A stretch of 64,000 nt of DNA from Membranipora membranacea. Its lineage: Eukaryota; Bryozoa; Gymnolaemata; Cheilostomatida; Membraniporidae. The notes beneath the pieces are model-generated. The model ran no database searches. It was not told where the DNA came from and was given only the letters and a program-made list of their open reading frames with translations. The stretch spans positions 8,430,001-8,494,000 of the forward strand of contig OU612065.1 of assembly GCA_914767715.1 (NCBI GenBank). Reading direction: 5' to 3'. Made by a program: the position numbers and the translations under genes. Below are positions 27,339-41,650 of the stretch, in pieces (positions within the stretch are counted from its first letter, which is position 1; every line of letters starts with the position of its first letter).

Positions 27339-30300
27339 TCACGTTTTATTTGATGGGCTGTGACTACCACCTTTATAATTCCAGCTGCTTATATCTCCAG
27401 TCCTTGTGAAGTACTGTGGAAATATAAATTAATAGTTTTATAAGCCAACAAGTGCTTGCTGAAAGGCATTATAGCGCCACACCAAATCTGCTTGACTTGT
27501 AAAAACAAGAGGCACTTCATCTGAATTTAAAGAGTGTCCTGTATTGAAAAAACGACCATTTGTTTAATTTCAAATTTTTTTATTTTCACCATCCTATTTG
27601 TGGAAATGGAAAATATGCAGTTTCCCAAGCTATTAATCAGTAAAGGCCTTTCGTGACCTTATTTATTCTCATGTCTAGATGTGAACTCACCCTTGTTGGA
27701 AAGCTTAATCCTTTCTCTTTTCTGTGTTTTTCCTCTTGCCTCTGTTTGGCTTCCAACTGTAATGGAGCCAAGAAATAGTTTATGATGGCAACATTTTTTT
27801 CAGTTGAAATTCACAGTGCAGTGATGATGACATTGAATGTCAACACAACGCTGACAAGACTCTTCAAGGACCGACATCTGTCAGATGAATTTCATAGAAC
27901 ATTATTATGATTCGTCTAGCATTTATAACTGATCAGTCCTAAGAATCAAATGATGAAATCAACTGTATTTTGTGGGGAGATAAATGGTTAAGGCATTTAG
28001 GATCTTTGAGATCGGTATACTTACAAGTGATTTGTGCTCTGTAGCAGTATTGATGTCATTATGACGTAACGCATTGGTAACATGCTGCCATTGACGCCTA
28101 GATTCATGCTCCCCTTGTTGTAATAATGGTCTGACTCTCTTTTTATGTACATGTAGTGATTGAGTATCAACAGTTCGCTTTCCAGCCTGTATTGTCAAAT
28201 ATAATAGAGACATGATATGAGTATGAGCTAGCAAAACCTACCCTTCCTGAAGTCACAATCTTACAAAGAGTTCCTAGCAGAAAGCCTGGGTTGAATGCAT
28301 ATGCATTTTTTTTCTTAAAAATGATTATGATGCCAATAGAAGTATTAAAAAAACTGCATTTGTTTGAAGAATAAGCAAATTTCAACTTATAAGCAATCCT
28401 CGATAAATTATTGTACAACCAGGTCTTTGCGTTGAGTTCGGAGTCATCTTTTCATTTACTCCTTGATAATTACAGTCTATGGTAATCTTCGCTTACCGGG
28501 CTAGTAATCTCAATTTCACCGTTCCAAGTTCCAGATATTTTAGTAGAGATGGATCCATCTGGACTTTTAACCTCACCACTAATTCTGTGTAACTTGCCGC
28601 CGTAAAATGGCTGAAATTCAAAGTTACATTAATGTTAACAATCTAGGACAGTTTATCAAGTAGTAGCAGAGCGTCATTGGTGTCTATACAGGCACTGATG
28701 TTGCAAGGTAGCTAAATTAAATATTGCGGAATAAGAATATATAGCAATACGAGGACGAGAAGTCAATCACTTGCTATAAACAAGGATTCACAAGAATTTG
28801 AATAATACGAGTAAAACTGTACCTCATGTAAAGCAACAGGCAAAGGAAAGAAAACTCTCTAGTGTGAAAGAAAATAGTTTTATTCAGAGAAGTAAGACTT
28901 GTCTCTTAATTATGCGGGTTCTGTCATTGGTGTAGGCTACCACACAACTTGTGTAATCAAACGGTTGCTATTCAAGGAATAATAGATGGATTTGATATCA
29001 GCAGATATTTAGCAACGGCTGACTCGATGCATTAAGTTTTGGTGCAAAGAAGTGTTGCTAGGATTAACTGCCAAAGTTTGAGAGAATCAATCTAATGTGC
29101 CTGGCTTTTTGTTATGACAAGCCATAGGGAAGTCGATAAGATCATGTGTTGATCGGTACACCCACACTTATCACTTACTGTGTCTTATTAGTGTGGGGTG
29201 ACTTGCACTGTGAAAAAGGTTTTATTGAGCACTATGACTCACTTATAATTCATTGGCTACTTAAAAACAAGGAATTGCAGTATATGCAGATATATGCTCA
29301 CTCTGAGATACAAATTCCTTACACTGAGAAATGTGTGCTCAATGTGCTTAATCTTTGCTGGTGTATAAATGGCGCTCAACTATCATCCACTGAGTAATAT
29401 ACCGGTATGTTTTATCCGGATGCTGACTTAAATTCAGTCATTCAGACAGCAGCAGCTTACTTCTATCTAGGCTTACCTAACTATGCACAACGGCTGGGAT
29501 ACTAGAGATTAATAATTAATCAACTATACCTTTGTATGAAACACTATAGACGCAGAATATCCAGACTTTTTACAGATGATTGTACATTTATCTCCCATCT
29601 CCACCCACGGATATGTGAGAATAGAGCGTGCATAGGCGCTAGGTAGTGTCATCACATAGTCCTGGAACATGAATTAATGATTATCATCAAAGTTTTCGTA
29701 CAATAACAATTGTTAAGGCAGGGATTTCGTTGATTAAAATTTAAAAAAATGTTTATGTTCGGGCCACGTATATGCACATTATGACATATACAGAATAAAA
29801 AGCGACATGAGTAAAATGGTAGTGACGAAAATCTTAATAATACCTCATTGTGTTCAGGAAGAGATAGAGTTAGACCTCCTATCATTGTCACTCCTATAGA
29901 CATGCCCATAAACTTAGACTTAGTCCAAACAGAGCCTGTCAGGCTAATCTGCTTTTGTGGACAGGATACATAAAACGCGGACACTAAAAAAAAGAAGCAA
30001 TTTTGGTAATCCAGAACAGCTCGATTTCTTAATTACCAAGGAAGTGATTCAATAAAGCATATTCCTTTGCAGTTAGATGAAGCTCTGATACAGCGCAAAA
30101 CTTCATGACATTTATTGGTACTAGGGTCTGATTTATTTCAAACTTCTGCAAATTCTAGTTAATTCATGTACAACATAATTCCATCGGCTATTCAATCCCT
30201 CGAACAAGGAATATCCAATACAAACACCCACAGATTTACAAATCTTTAGTTTTATCCACAAAAATCTACCAGATGTCATTTTTATTGATAAGCGAGATGT

Positions 30301-33300
30301 GACAATGAAGTGTGTTGTATAGTGGAGCAGCTTGCAGCCATAGGCCTCATCAATAATTCATACTCCCATCAATACAATGTGCAATCAAATTTACCAAGAA
30401 TTAAAGGTGTCAGCAAATGTTCTGGTATTCCATAATCAATAGTTTTGCATAAAAACAGTAAACCTCCGTGACTGCCCATATTTTATTGTGCCAGTCAGCA
30501 ATATATAGCAAAAATCCCAGCCCAGGGACTCGAGTATTGATATCCCAAAATGTGATTTATAATGGGTGTGACAGTTTCAGCAATTGCACCAGCATTATGC
30601 TAACAGCTATCTTTTCACTGTGAAATATTGTTCAGTATATTGATGTCACACTTCTCATATCTCGCTCATTATCATATTTCATCAGTGATAAATGCATCAA
30701 TGCACCAGAAAAGAAATCCATTAAAACTTCCTATCCAGTAAGAGAGCAAAAATTTCACTTTTGTTGGTGAGAATATATCTGCGTTGATCTAAAAAATTGA
30801 CAGCTGTAATCAGGCCGTATTATAACATAGTGTCAGTATATCTGACACTTACCAGGTGGGTGATGTGACACCTGTTCAGCTGTGTAGACCAATTGGTTGG
30901 TTTGTGATGTGTTCTGTTCATCAGGTACATGCCACGAGCAATGGAATGTCTCTCCAATGATAGGATTATATGGTTTTTTGGCTAAACTACCCTGAAACAA
31001 AAATGGACATATATATGACCGACACTGCATTGTATTGATTTGTGTATAAACTGAATCATAGACAGGCCTGGAAAAAAGGGACAGTATTATTATATATTGG
31101 GATCTTTGCTTACAGAGATTATCCCAGTAATGTTAGATGATTACAGTAATGGTACGCCTACGCACACTAAGGTAGCTGATAATATCTTATATCTACATAC
31201 GACATCGATATACTTAGCAGTAATCTCTATATGGTATAATGAGGAGGTCAGCGACAGCAGTATCAATGAATGAGCCGACATCTAATATGCAAGATGTCAA
31301 TGTCAGCATTGTCAGCATTTATGTCAACCTAATTGAGAGTCGGGATGATGACAGCTGAACTCTAACAAGAGCTACCCAAGAGATGCTCAAAATAGAGCCT
31401 TCCATTCATATCGTTCAGAGGCAGCCGCCCACTAACCTAATTATCATTTTATGCTATACTTATGCTATAATTTACATGTTTCACCTATCAATGTAATTCA
31501 CCGGAGCTTGTTAATTGTGATTGCTGTCGTTTGATAGTTGCCAGCTAACGGTTTAAAGGACATTTGATTGTAGTAAATACCTTTCTGCCTTCATGGAATG
31601 ATGTAAGATACCATTCAACAACGTTCAGCATTCGTTCTTCTGCTGTCGACTGATTGGTGATCCTGAAAAGACATTTAGTTTTGGTTGAAACCATTGAAAA
31701 GACTCACAAAATAAAATCTTGGCGTTGTTACTTCAGTACTTTGTGGCTTAGACGGCACCCAAGTTATATAGCACCAAAGTTATACGGATATGCATTTTCA
31801 GAAGCTTAAATTTTTGGGAACATTTATAATTTATGGTTTATGATGAGAGTAGGTGCAAAGGTGTTATGATCGTAATGAAATTTATACTGCTGTTTCAGTA
31901 AATGCAATTCCCTCAGGGATTGCTGTTACTTCTAAGAATTGTTTCACTCTTTCACATAAGACAAACAGAAGAAAATTAATGCATAATATTTGTTTTTCTG
32001 GAAATAACAAGTTTAGCAACAAGGTGCCCATGCAATAACGGCATTTCCATTGGGAATTACTTTTTGAGAAGCAGGTGAGTCTGATCATACCTTATAAACT
32101 GGTCAGGGTGTGCCATACAGTCTGCAAACATCTCTAACAAAGACCTTTTCTCCAGAATAAATGTTGGTAAAACCACCTTGGTAATAGTTAGAGACATGTG
32201 AATAACCAGGAAAGAAAACCATGGAGATGGGAGGAATACGTACAAACTACATGCTATAGATCAATTTAGCAGCATGACAAAAAAACTTAGCATGCAGGTC
32301 AATTAACAGAACAACAAGAAATTTCCAAAGACAATTTGTTGAAGTGTTTTTTATAATGTCATCAGTTGTCACCCATTTATTCCCTTGATAGGGATAGTGA
32401 GAGCAAATCTAATGAGAAATGGTTGATTCAATTATCAGAAATAAGACTTACCTTTGTGAGGTCCATACCGAGTTTAAGTTGTGATAGCAGGTGTAATATG
32501 ACACTCTTGTGTTGCTCCATCTCTCCAAGATCTTTCTCTTCAAACGCCTCGGCATCCTGAACCTCTTCTTCCCTATTTATCAGTGGCACTGCAAGTAACA
32601 GCATTGTCTGACTTTAACAATCTCAGCACAGAATAAAAGTCAGCAGGTTATTAAGTCTGCTGGCGGCGTCAGCAGGTCTATCCGTGGACGGATGATTATC
32701 TGCACTTCTGTCCCGCAAAGTGTTTGACGATGACAGACAAGGGAGGATGCAGATCAAGTGAAAGTGTCCTTTTTACTCTGGCTGACTACCGGTATCGATC
32801 ATTTCCACCAACAATAGGAGAGCTTATAAGTATCAAGCAGTAATTGTAGAATATTATCCTAGCGGTAATTTGTAAGCATGCTCACAGTAACACTGTAACA
32901 CTGTATTAGATGATGATATTTCCTGCCCTTCTTATTGGTGCATTAGTCTGAATGCTAATGACACTACCTCTGAACATAAAACCTACCATAAAGCAGATTA
33001 CTCATTATTGTACTCTCAACGTCATGTGATAAAAAATCAATAATCGGAGAAAAACAAATTTTATGCATAAATAGTGGCATTATCAATGTAATACACACAT
33101 ATTATACATCTTGCAATTTTTTGTTTTAATAATTATTTTTTCTACAAATGATTCACACTAAAATAGACTAGGAAGGAAGAATGTCCACAGCAGGATATGT
33201 CATTTAAAAGTCTGCTGCTAAAGCGAGTCCATTGTGTTTCCAACGTCATTGCTATTTTTTAGCCCAAGGGATTAAAGAACCCTTGATTTGTCAGCTGCAT

Positions 33301-36300
33301 AGTAAAGTAAGTGTTTGCATACTGACCAAGCATACAACAACTACTACCCCAGGGAAATGTAAAACAAAAGTTTAGTGCATTACGGCAGCCACATCCGCAT
33401 AGCCCTTGTCAATCAAATCAATCTGCGGTTCGGCTTGTATCTGCAGATAATAAGCTTGAATCAGCAGATAATAAGCTTGAATTGAATCCGCTCCAACATC
33501 CCAGATACTTATGAACCACATAACTGTTCCAAATGTCATTGAATTTTTCAATGTGAATATTTGAAATACATATAATGTACATCCTACCTGGGTATGGCTG
33601 GGTATATCCTAATTCACTCTGAGCTGCTAATATCTTGGTTGATTCTTCCAAAGGTGTAAGAAGAGCTGGACACTCAGAATCTGGTCGAGTTCTACAATAA
33701 AAGCAGCAATAAAGGAGTGGGAGGCTAATTGACTGCAGTCATATTATCCTGCATTGTCCCTCTGGCATGGCTTTAGGTCAAAATGAGTATGCAGCATTCA
33801 GTGCAGGCAAGCAGTTAGAGACAACACTAACTCCTTGGTGCGGGTGAGTGATGAAATGCAAGTGCATTGTGCCAATTTCATCCATCCAATTTTCATCAAA
33901 AAAGCATGTTTGAAAGATATTATTGTGTCATTTATTCATTCATTTCATAAGACATTTAACTTAATTGGGCACAACCAGCTTGGCCATATAAAAAAAAAAC
34001 TGTTAGGTATAGAAATAATTAGATAAAACTTACTTGACATCAGATATCCATTCCACTTTAGCACCAGATGGTAAATGATGATTTTCATAAGACGCCCTCG
34101 CCAATGCATTCTAAAAAATCAGAGCAGAGTACTCATATCAATAGTTAGCAATAATATCTATACAGATAATAGTGTTATCAAGATTAGATGACCAAAACAG
34201 GTAACAGTGTTCACATGTTCTTTGACTACAAAACACAAATAGTGTATTTTCAGGGAATCTTTGGGCAAAAAGAAAGGAACACCAGAGACCGATTTTGGAA
34301 CACAACCAATAAAAAATTTGTTCTACATAATATGATCATTCGATTCATACTTGAGTGAGCGGAATACATGTAATTATCAATACTAAGTATCATAGATGAT
34401 GTATAACAATGTATGTAAGCTGCCCTCTGATGAAGACGGATAGACTTACGTGTTGTCTCTCTAGTATAGATAGACAATTCTCTAAGCACCCTAGAGTGGC
34501 TCTTGAGCAAGCTTTCAATAATAAAACATCCTGTAATCAAACAAGCACAAGTAGACTATCATTACCCATGATCAATACAGTGAAAATACCACTTGTAACA
34601 TAACAATGTTGACACAATATATATTGGCAGCTATTTTTAACCAAGGAGAAATATATCTCCTATCACATAAGGTATGTATGTGTGAATATGACGAAGCCAA
34701 CAACTTTGATAAGATCTGCTCAAAATACATATAGCCAATCAAAATGGAGAGTCAATGCACCTTCCTTGAGTATCCTGGTAATTTCATGATAATATTAGAG
34801 ACTATAGACTAATAATGGATGATAATATCATAAAATATTTGTAAACATTTTTTATAAACTTGACTAAAATAATATAGGGATATGACAATTTACCAAATCA
34901 ACCAAATAACCATAAATATATCTTTAGTATATAACAAAATAATGAGAGTATATATAACCTGATCGAGAGCGTTTATATGAGCGCCTTGTGCTGGTAATGT
35001 ATCTATCTTATCAACTAGCTGCTCCTCTAGAGTGTACATCTCATGTATATACTCCTTCACCTCTACAAGGGCTGGATTATCATCTATACTATTCAGTGAG
35101 CGCTGACTAGATCTATCAAGTACAGGTAAAAGAATCTTACCAGTCAAAAAACCATATGCCACACATAAATCACATGCTTGGATCAAGGAAGTTCTGTTTT
35201 AGAACACTGTGCCAAGTTTTATAATGATGTATTTTTTTAGATGCTTATACATTTTATTTTATAACAGTTTTTTAGAAACCATCTTTTATTTGTAAATCTA
35301 CTGAGCACATTTTTACAACATGTATTTTATCTGCAAAGATACATTAAACGCTATACATACAGGAGTTAGAGACACTAACTCCTCGCTTGGATACTTCACA
35401 AGAATTAACCACAAATTTTTATTGCACTAAAACAGTGGGTGATGTGCTCTAGGATGGAGTGTTGTATACGGAACGACTGTTAACGCTACAAGCTTGGGTG
35501 TGCAACACACAGACAAGATTAAAGTATGTTTTGACAGAACCACAAACTCTTTTGACAAGGGAGTGTGATTGGACCATAAACATATAAATACTTTTATATT
35601 TATATATATATATATATTTATATGTTTATGGATTGGACAGAGAATGTACTTCATGTTTTGGGAGTTGTCTACCATGGAAAAAAAAAACTTTCCATAGAAG
35701 ACAACTTCTTTAGGCAAAGGCATAAGCCTATTACTATTACTTATTATTATCTATTATAAACTCTAATTTATAGTATATATAGGTCTACGGCAGTACCACT
35801 GGTCGGATGCAATCCCCAGGGTTGAAAGGACATCATACAATGATGATGAAAAGGGAAATGTGAATTGCATTAGCAAAGAAAACTGAAAACTGTTAAGATT
35901 GTTGATATTCAAGAACACAGATTCACCAAACGGATGGACTGAAAAGACTACATTGAGAAACTTGGACAACAGCAACACCATAACACGTCATAATATCTAT
36001 CTACAATATTCAGTTTGACCACCATACCGTATACTGTAGCGGTCATATCTAAAAAATGACTTAATCATTGAAATGCAAATTCCGACACGTAATCATGACA
36101 AAAGACCAAATTGTGACACCTCAGAACGTTCGGTGAAAAGGGCAGCATGAATGGCTCGGAAGCTATATGACTGGCTAACAAAGCTGTGTCACAGTGTAAC
36201 ATGGTCTGCTTATATTTAAAGACATATGATGATGGAGACGTGAGACTGATCTATTTGTCAAGCTGTGTGACCAACCGCCTGCGTGTGAGAATAAATAATC

Positions 36301-39300
36301 ATAACATACTTTTGACGAGGTTGCTGGTCGTACCATACACTGTTTGAGCTCTGTGACTTTCCATCATAGTCAAGAGTAGTGCTTGTTTTGCTACTGTTAG
36401 ACTGTGCAACATACATGAGCCTGGAGACCCACTGCTGACGCATCTTCGTGTTGTCAGCTAGCAAAATAATCACTTGTTATTGTTAGAAGGTGAACAAACA
36501 TATAAACATGAATATTATTTCACATGCATCCTGAGTTCTCAGTGACGAACTTTTGAGAAGTAGGGATTTCAGAATCTAACGTAATTCTAAACTATACTGA
36601 CACAACCAATATGAACCGGTGTGGAGGTGAGTGTATACAAGAATAATTGACATTTTTATAGTCCAGCCACATTTTGGCACAGTCTATTTATATCACTCTG
36701 TTCTCATATGATACTCACGCCTTCATCAGCAGAACACAGTGACCTACCTCTAAGTCTGTACACCTCCCCGTTAGCAGCATGTATAGTAAATGTAACAGAA
36801 TCTTCATCTGAAGGAGCTACTACAGCTCCCTGCAGAGTGATACCTCCTCTAGGCTTCTGATTTTTGCTGTATTCTTCACGCTGATAATGATAAACAGATT
36901 TATATATATATAATGTAGAAGTGTGATTTGAACAAGCACGTGTAAGTTTACAGCCCCTACAGCAAACAAATAACCATTTCCCGCCCACGTTTTTACTTTC
37001 ACTTTCTCTCTTGTTATACGTTCGGAATGTGACCATAGATTACAGTGTAACGCTTACTAGTGAGAATTAGAAATCTTGTTTAAACAACATTACCTACATA
37101 CCTCGTAATATTCTACAGTTGAGTTGGAAGGACTCAGTACAAACCATCTGTATTGCCAACCCTTCATCACGTTAGTATATTTTGACAGTTGCCCACACAT
37201 CGGCTTGCTGAAAGGATAGGATAAACTACGCCTAAAACTACTTGAAAAAATTCTCCACATGCCATGCAGATTATGCAGTATAATAAAACACTAAACAACT
37301 GTTGGAAAGAATGAATAATGCAAATTGATGCAAAACAATATAACATATACTTGGAATTACTTCCATGATCTTGATGATATACCTCCATTTCAATTTCCCA
37401 TACAAATAAAACATGAAGCTAGCTGCAGCTTTCTTGGTAAATAAGAAAGAAAAATTTCATTTATAAGAACATCAAAGACTCTTTTTGGTGAAACTAAAGA
37501 CCTAACCCCCCCCCCCCCATCTGCATGAGGGAATTAATTTGGAAGGCACAGGAATTTCAAAGCACCTTTTATGGTTATGTTAACATAATGTCAATGACCG
37601 TCCTTAACATCAACATATTATACACCGTTGGAAAGCTGCCAAGCTGTTGAATATTAATAGCCGAACTTAAACCTATTTTGATGATGTTGCGCCATTTTAG
37701 GGAAGAAAAGGGGTAAAAATGTTGTTTTTATCAATGCATACGGTATAGTGAGGATTGTTGCAAGAAATCTTGAAACAGGTGAAATAAATTCTTAGAGTTT
37801 GTCAAACATTTTGGTATATGAAAAGCCTATCGTGTCTTTTTACATCACGTCATACAATGAATGATATTTTGAGAAAATATGCACATTTTCTTCCATGGTC
37901 TTTTTGACAGCGAGTTGACATTATGGTGCCTTCGATGGTCTATATGGTCATAGTTATATACGTTTCATTGTTGAAAATCAACCTTTAATCAAACCTTAAT
38001 CAACCTTTTAATCAGTTCCTAATCATTTTTTAGAATTTTGCATATTTTACCAACTCGAAACAATCATTCATTTTATCTTTAATATTTTATATTTATTATT
38101 CAAAACCCAAATAATATGATGAACTCAATCTCTATAACCACATTTCACTTGTTTTGAATCTTAGCTCGACAGCTTTCCAGTGGTATATAATGAATTGATA
38201 TTCGGAACGGTCATTAGTAATACCGTAATTTGGGCTGTGATTTGAATGATACTTAATCGAGATTTGACAGGCTACTGAGTCATTCTATTAATAACTTACC
38301 TAAGCCCTTCATCTTCTGTGAACTCAGCCATCCCTTTTGGTAATTGCTGCGCCTACAGACAAAATCATCACTGTTTATATTTTTGCCTGATATCACCATT
38401 AAACAAACATGTCTTCTTCATCATTCGTGAAAAAATCTCTTAATCTGAACAAAGCTATTTACCATGATAGTTGAAAATTTACAGCAATGAAAGCATTGGT
38501 ACTAGACAGCCCTGATATGCGGTGGTTTAAATCGGTGGGTTTCCAATATCCAGCACTGCCACTAATTTGGTCACTAGTGCGCTCCAGGTGTGCAAAATAT
38601 CAAAATGTTTGCAGCAGTTCATGAATTATAACGCCTACCTTATACACGTCTCTACTAGAACCCAACATAAATATAGGTACAATTAAAGGACAATGTAACT
38701 TACTGGGATTACCAATCAAACTAACATTAAAAATTTCAATGTTATCTTATATCATTACACATATGTTTGAGTATTTGATCAATAAACCTCTACTTGCATT
38801 TGGTGGTTCTCCTGTCCCCACCTCAAGGAAAGTGGTCAGGAGTCAAGGGGGGTTGTCAGGTGCTAACTGGCAACTGTGTAACGTAATAAACTGTCCCTCA
38901 TCAACTTGCACCATCACAAAAAGGGATCAACCCTAATACCTGCTGGAGTACTGGAGTAACTAAGCCAACATTAACTCAATGCAGACAGACATGACACTAT
39001 ACAAGTCTTGTCAAGCACACTAGGCTCCTGCTTACATGCTAGGCAGAGTGGGTCACCAGACATAGAGTTGAGAGAGAGAATGAATGAGGAGGATTATCAA
39101 ACAACCTGACCTTGGACTGGTGAATCTGAACCAATCTGAACCAATTACTAGACTTATGTAGGCTACTAAATAATTTGGAATAGGGAAACTCTTGTACCAG
39201 CAGAAGCCTCGAGTTTTAAGTTGTGATGGTAAAGAGGTATGATAGGATGATCTCAACTTACAGTAGGCAGAGAATCTTGCTCAAAAGCGAATGTAGCAGT

Positions 39301-39345
39301 TGAAAATCTAGGTGAGAAATCTTGTCCATGAAACAAACTTCCCAT
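27339..39345 (-). CDS. OSBPL10/OSBPL11: Oxysterol-binding-protein-related protein, ORP10/ORP11 type
   Basis: Lipid-transfer protein that works at membrane contact sites; ORP10/11 proteins bind phosphoinositides and phosphatidylserine and pair with ORP9. Nineteen exons on the minus strand (high to low): 39345-39262, 38352-38300, 37207-37102, 36880-36748, 36457-36310, 35112-34959, 34530-34450, 34110-34034, 33691-33588, 32588-32452, 32176-32091, 31662-31581, 30991-30853, 29983-29844, 29661-29530, 28610-28497, 28186-28025, 27756-27691, 27413-27339. They join in frame to 690 residues. A PH domain lies at about 47-145 ([32 protein letters not shown]). A helical linker ([19 protein letters not shown]) is diagnostic of the ORP10/11 branch. 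The ligand-binding domain follows from about 360, with [36 protein letters not shown], the OSBP signature EQVSHHPP at 454-461 and [13 protein letters not shown]. No FFAT motif was seen. Intron 2 carries an inverted-repeat element. Confidence 0.93.
35574..35705. repeat. Two adjacent hairpins in ORP intron 5
   Basis: Between ORP exons 5 and 6, CCATAAACATATAAATA at 35574-35590 pairs perfectly with 35615-35631 around a (TA)n loop. Directly after it, GTTGTCTaccATGGAAA (35664-35680) pairs with TTTCCATagaAGACAAC (to 35705) around a poly-A loop. Together they look like the remains of a small fold-back element. No target duplication was identified. Confidence 0.65.
37593..38215. mobile_element. Inverted-repeat (MITE-like) element in ORP intron 2
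   Basis: The 53-bp arm at 37593-37645 (AATGACCGTCC ... TGGAAAGCTGCCAAGCT) is matched in reverse complement by 38163-38215 (AATGACCGTTCC ... TGGAAAGCTGTCGAGCT), with roughly three quarters identity. The arms flank about 520 bp of AT-rich non-coding DNA. It lies wholly within the intron 37208-38299. A (C)n run at about 37508-37519 lies just outside. Length and lack of coding capacity suit a non-autonomous DNA transposon. Exact ends and target duplication are not resolved. Confidence 0.7.
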
Positions 39346-39680
39346 TTTTGAAAGTCTGAAATTTACAGCACGTAAGTTGTTATCACTGAATTTCGATTTA
39401 ATATCACATGACTAGCCACTTTTAAGACTATATTTTCAACCGGAAATTATACATTTCTGTGTTGTAGTATTTTGATATTTCTGGGAATTCCCAGTCTGCA
39501 AGCACCAATGCCTGTATATTAAACATATTTTCAACTTCCTTCAAATGTCGGTAGAAAGAAAAATATATCTTTGCAACATTCCAAAATATTAATTGTTCAA
39601 TGCTCATGTTTTACTTCATTTAGATAAATTTTCAAGCACTCTACTAAGATAAAGCTGCAAATTTTTATTTAAAAAGCAAA
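39346..39680. promoter_or_regulatory. Shared divergent promoter region, ORP / CHCHD4
   Basis: The start codons of the minus-strand ORP gene (39345) and the plus-strand CHCHD4 gene (39681) are only 335 bp apart and point away from each other, so this segment must contain both 5' UTRs and both promoters. It is AT-rich, with no TATA box that I would defend and no CpG-rich core. A bidirectional promoter is an inference from spacing alone. Confidence 0.6.
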
Positions 39681-41650
39681 ATGGCCTCACACTGTGAACA
39701 ATCTGGTGACAATGGTAGGTGTTCATCCTATTCTATTATTATTGGCCATTTATTTATTTATTTGGATATTATTTCATACAACATAAAATATGATGTAATA
39801 TAATATATATGTATATGATACCATAACCTCACCATACATACACAACATACATGATGCATGTCACCAATTGAAGCCATTGGACTTGTACATCACTGCATGC
39901 TCTAGTCACAGACACATGATGACCATGGTCTGGACAGGTGATACTTGGCTACATGGTTTGTCCACCATAGATGATAGTTAGTTAGTAATAGTTATGTTAC
40001 AATTCCATGGTGGTGGTTTAATTAATTTGTTTAAAGTTTACAGTAGTTGAGACAAAATATCTCTGCTAATTCATTTTAATACTGTCACCGCTTAAAACTC
40101 ATACATTATGCTGAATGGAATTTGACAATTCTTGATTGGTCGTGTGAAGCAGCGAACGGCGATAAAAACAATTTTGTACCCTGGGAATTTCATCGACAAA
40201 AAATTATTGCTCCTTGGTTGGGGATCGGAGCGACATAGTGCTTGGCTCCAGTCTCCTACCTAGGACTAAAATATCACACTGAGAAAACACCCTCTGTTAT
40301 TCTCCTGGCAATCACCCCACATACAATCACCGTAAACAATTAATATTTTTCAACTCGGTTCAATTTGTTTTCAATATTTAAATATTACAAATGGTAGGCT
40401 ATATTTGAAGGTTTTCAGTAAAATAGAAAATCTCCTCCCAGGAATGTTATTTGGTCAATGAGCTCCCTCTCCTGAGGAAGATCATTGGTTTCATTGAAGA
40501 TGCGATCGCCTTCATCACAAGATAGCCGATACCGGCGGTTCAACAGCAAAACAAATCGAATCCCATCATTACTCATAACTGTTCTTATTTAAGGAAAAGA
40601 TAAAGTGATTTTCCTCAACAAAGATGACTACATGAAGCCGATTGAAAGTGAAATTGCTAAAGTGGAAGAAGAAGAGGAAGAAGGTCAGTATTATCATTTA
40701 AAAAAAAACATTGTTACACAAAACCAGTGTGTTTATTCAGTTACCCCTGATCACTAACAATATGATTAACCGGATCAGTTGTGTTCTGACTCCTATTGAT
40801 GTACAGAACAAAGCATGTTTTGGTCTGGCAGCTAGTTTTGCTGATCTTATTATTAGTTTTACAGTAAAAAAACTGAAGCTCTCCTGTGCAAAAATGCTGG
40901 ACTGCATAAGGAATTACCCCTCCCCTGAAGTGTGATATCTTTCCTTAATTTTAAAATAGTCTTACATAGTTTGATTGATCATATTTTGATCTCTGTAATA
41001 GGAATGAAATGATCCAGTTTATTGTAAAATCCTTGCAGGTCTTATCAAAGAGAATGGAGACATTAATTGGGGCTGCCCTTGTCTCGGTGGAATGGCTACA
41101 GGTCCTTGTGGTCAAGAATTTAGAGAGGCCTTCTCATGTTTTCACTACAGTGAATCTGAAATGAAGGGTGAGTCAACAAATACCCGCTTGACATCAGTTG
41201 CTCGAAATTGGCTGCAATAATTACTATTGTATGTATTGAGCTTGCAGTAGTCTGATCACCTTTTTCCTGGTGCAGACTGAAAATAAGCTTGATCTGTAAA
41301 TCCATTTTATTGCTTGTCGTTTGAGCTAGGATAATCTCGAAAGGAATGCTCTGAATTAGATACTGACACCGCACCGGCTATCTTTTCATTAGTGGTTGAT
41401 GTCAGTGCAGCACTCGCTTCCACAGATAATTGAGACTGCTAATGACGAATAATATATCTTTATTATAATTGTAGGAAGTGAATGTGTTGAGCTCTTTCAG
41501 AAAATGTCAGAATGTATGTCAAAGTATCCAGATCTCTACCCCTCAGCTAGCGATGATGAAGAGGATGACAGAATTGAAGACACTTTAGAACAAGTATCTG
41601 AAAGTAAAACAAGTGACAAATCTACGCAAAATGCTGCTTCAACAAGCTGA
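39681..41650 (+). CDS. CHCHD4: Mitochondrial intermembrane-space import oxidoreductase MIA40
   Basis: Mia40/CHCHD4 catalyses oxidative folding and trapping of small cysteine-rich proteins in the mitochondrial intermembrane space, and is re-oxidised by ALR/Erv1. Four exons (39681-39714, 40594-40683, 41039-41167, 41475-41650) give 142 residues, the same length as the human protein. The redox-active CPC is at residues 54-56 ([15 protein letters not shown]). The structural twin CX9C pairs are Cys65-Cys75 and Cys88-Cys98. An FHYS block and a YPDLYP block follow, then an acidic C-terminal tail. No N-terminal presequence or membrane anchor is present, as in animal (unlike fungal) Mia40. All introns are GT-AG and in phase 1, with the exon 2 acceptor AAG rather than CAG/TAG. 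The gene appears intact. Confidence 0.96.

Noticed and set aside
37508-37519. Poly-C run, and similar runs at 42870 and 45298
   Set aside because: Simple homopolymers with no further structure, except the 45.3 kb one, which sits in the palindrome already listed.
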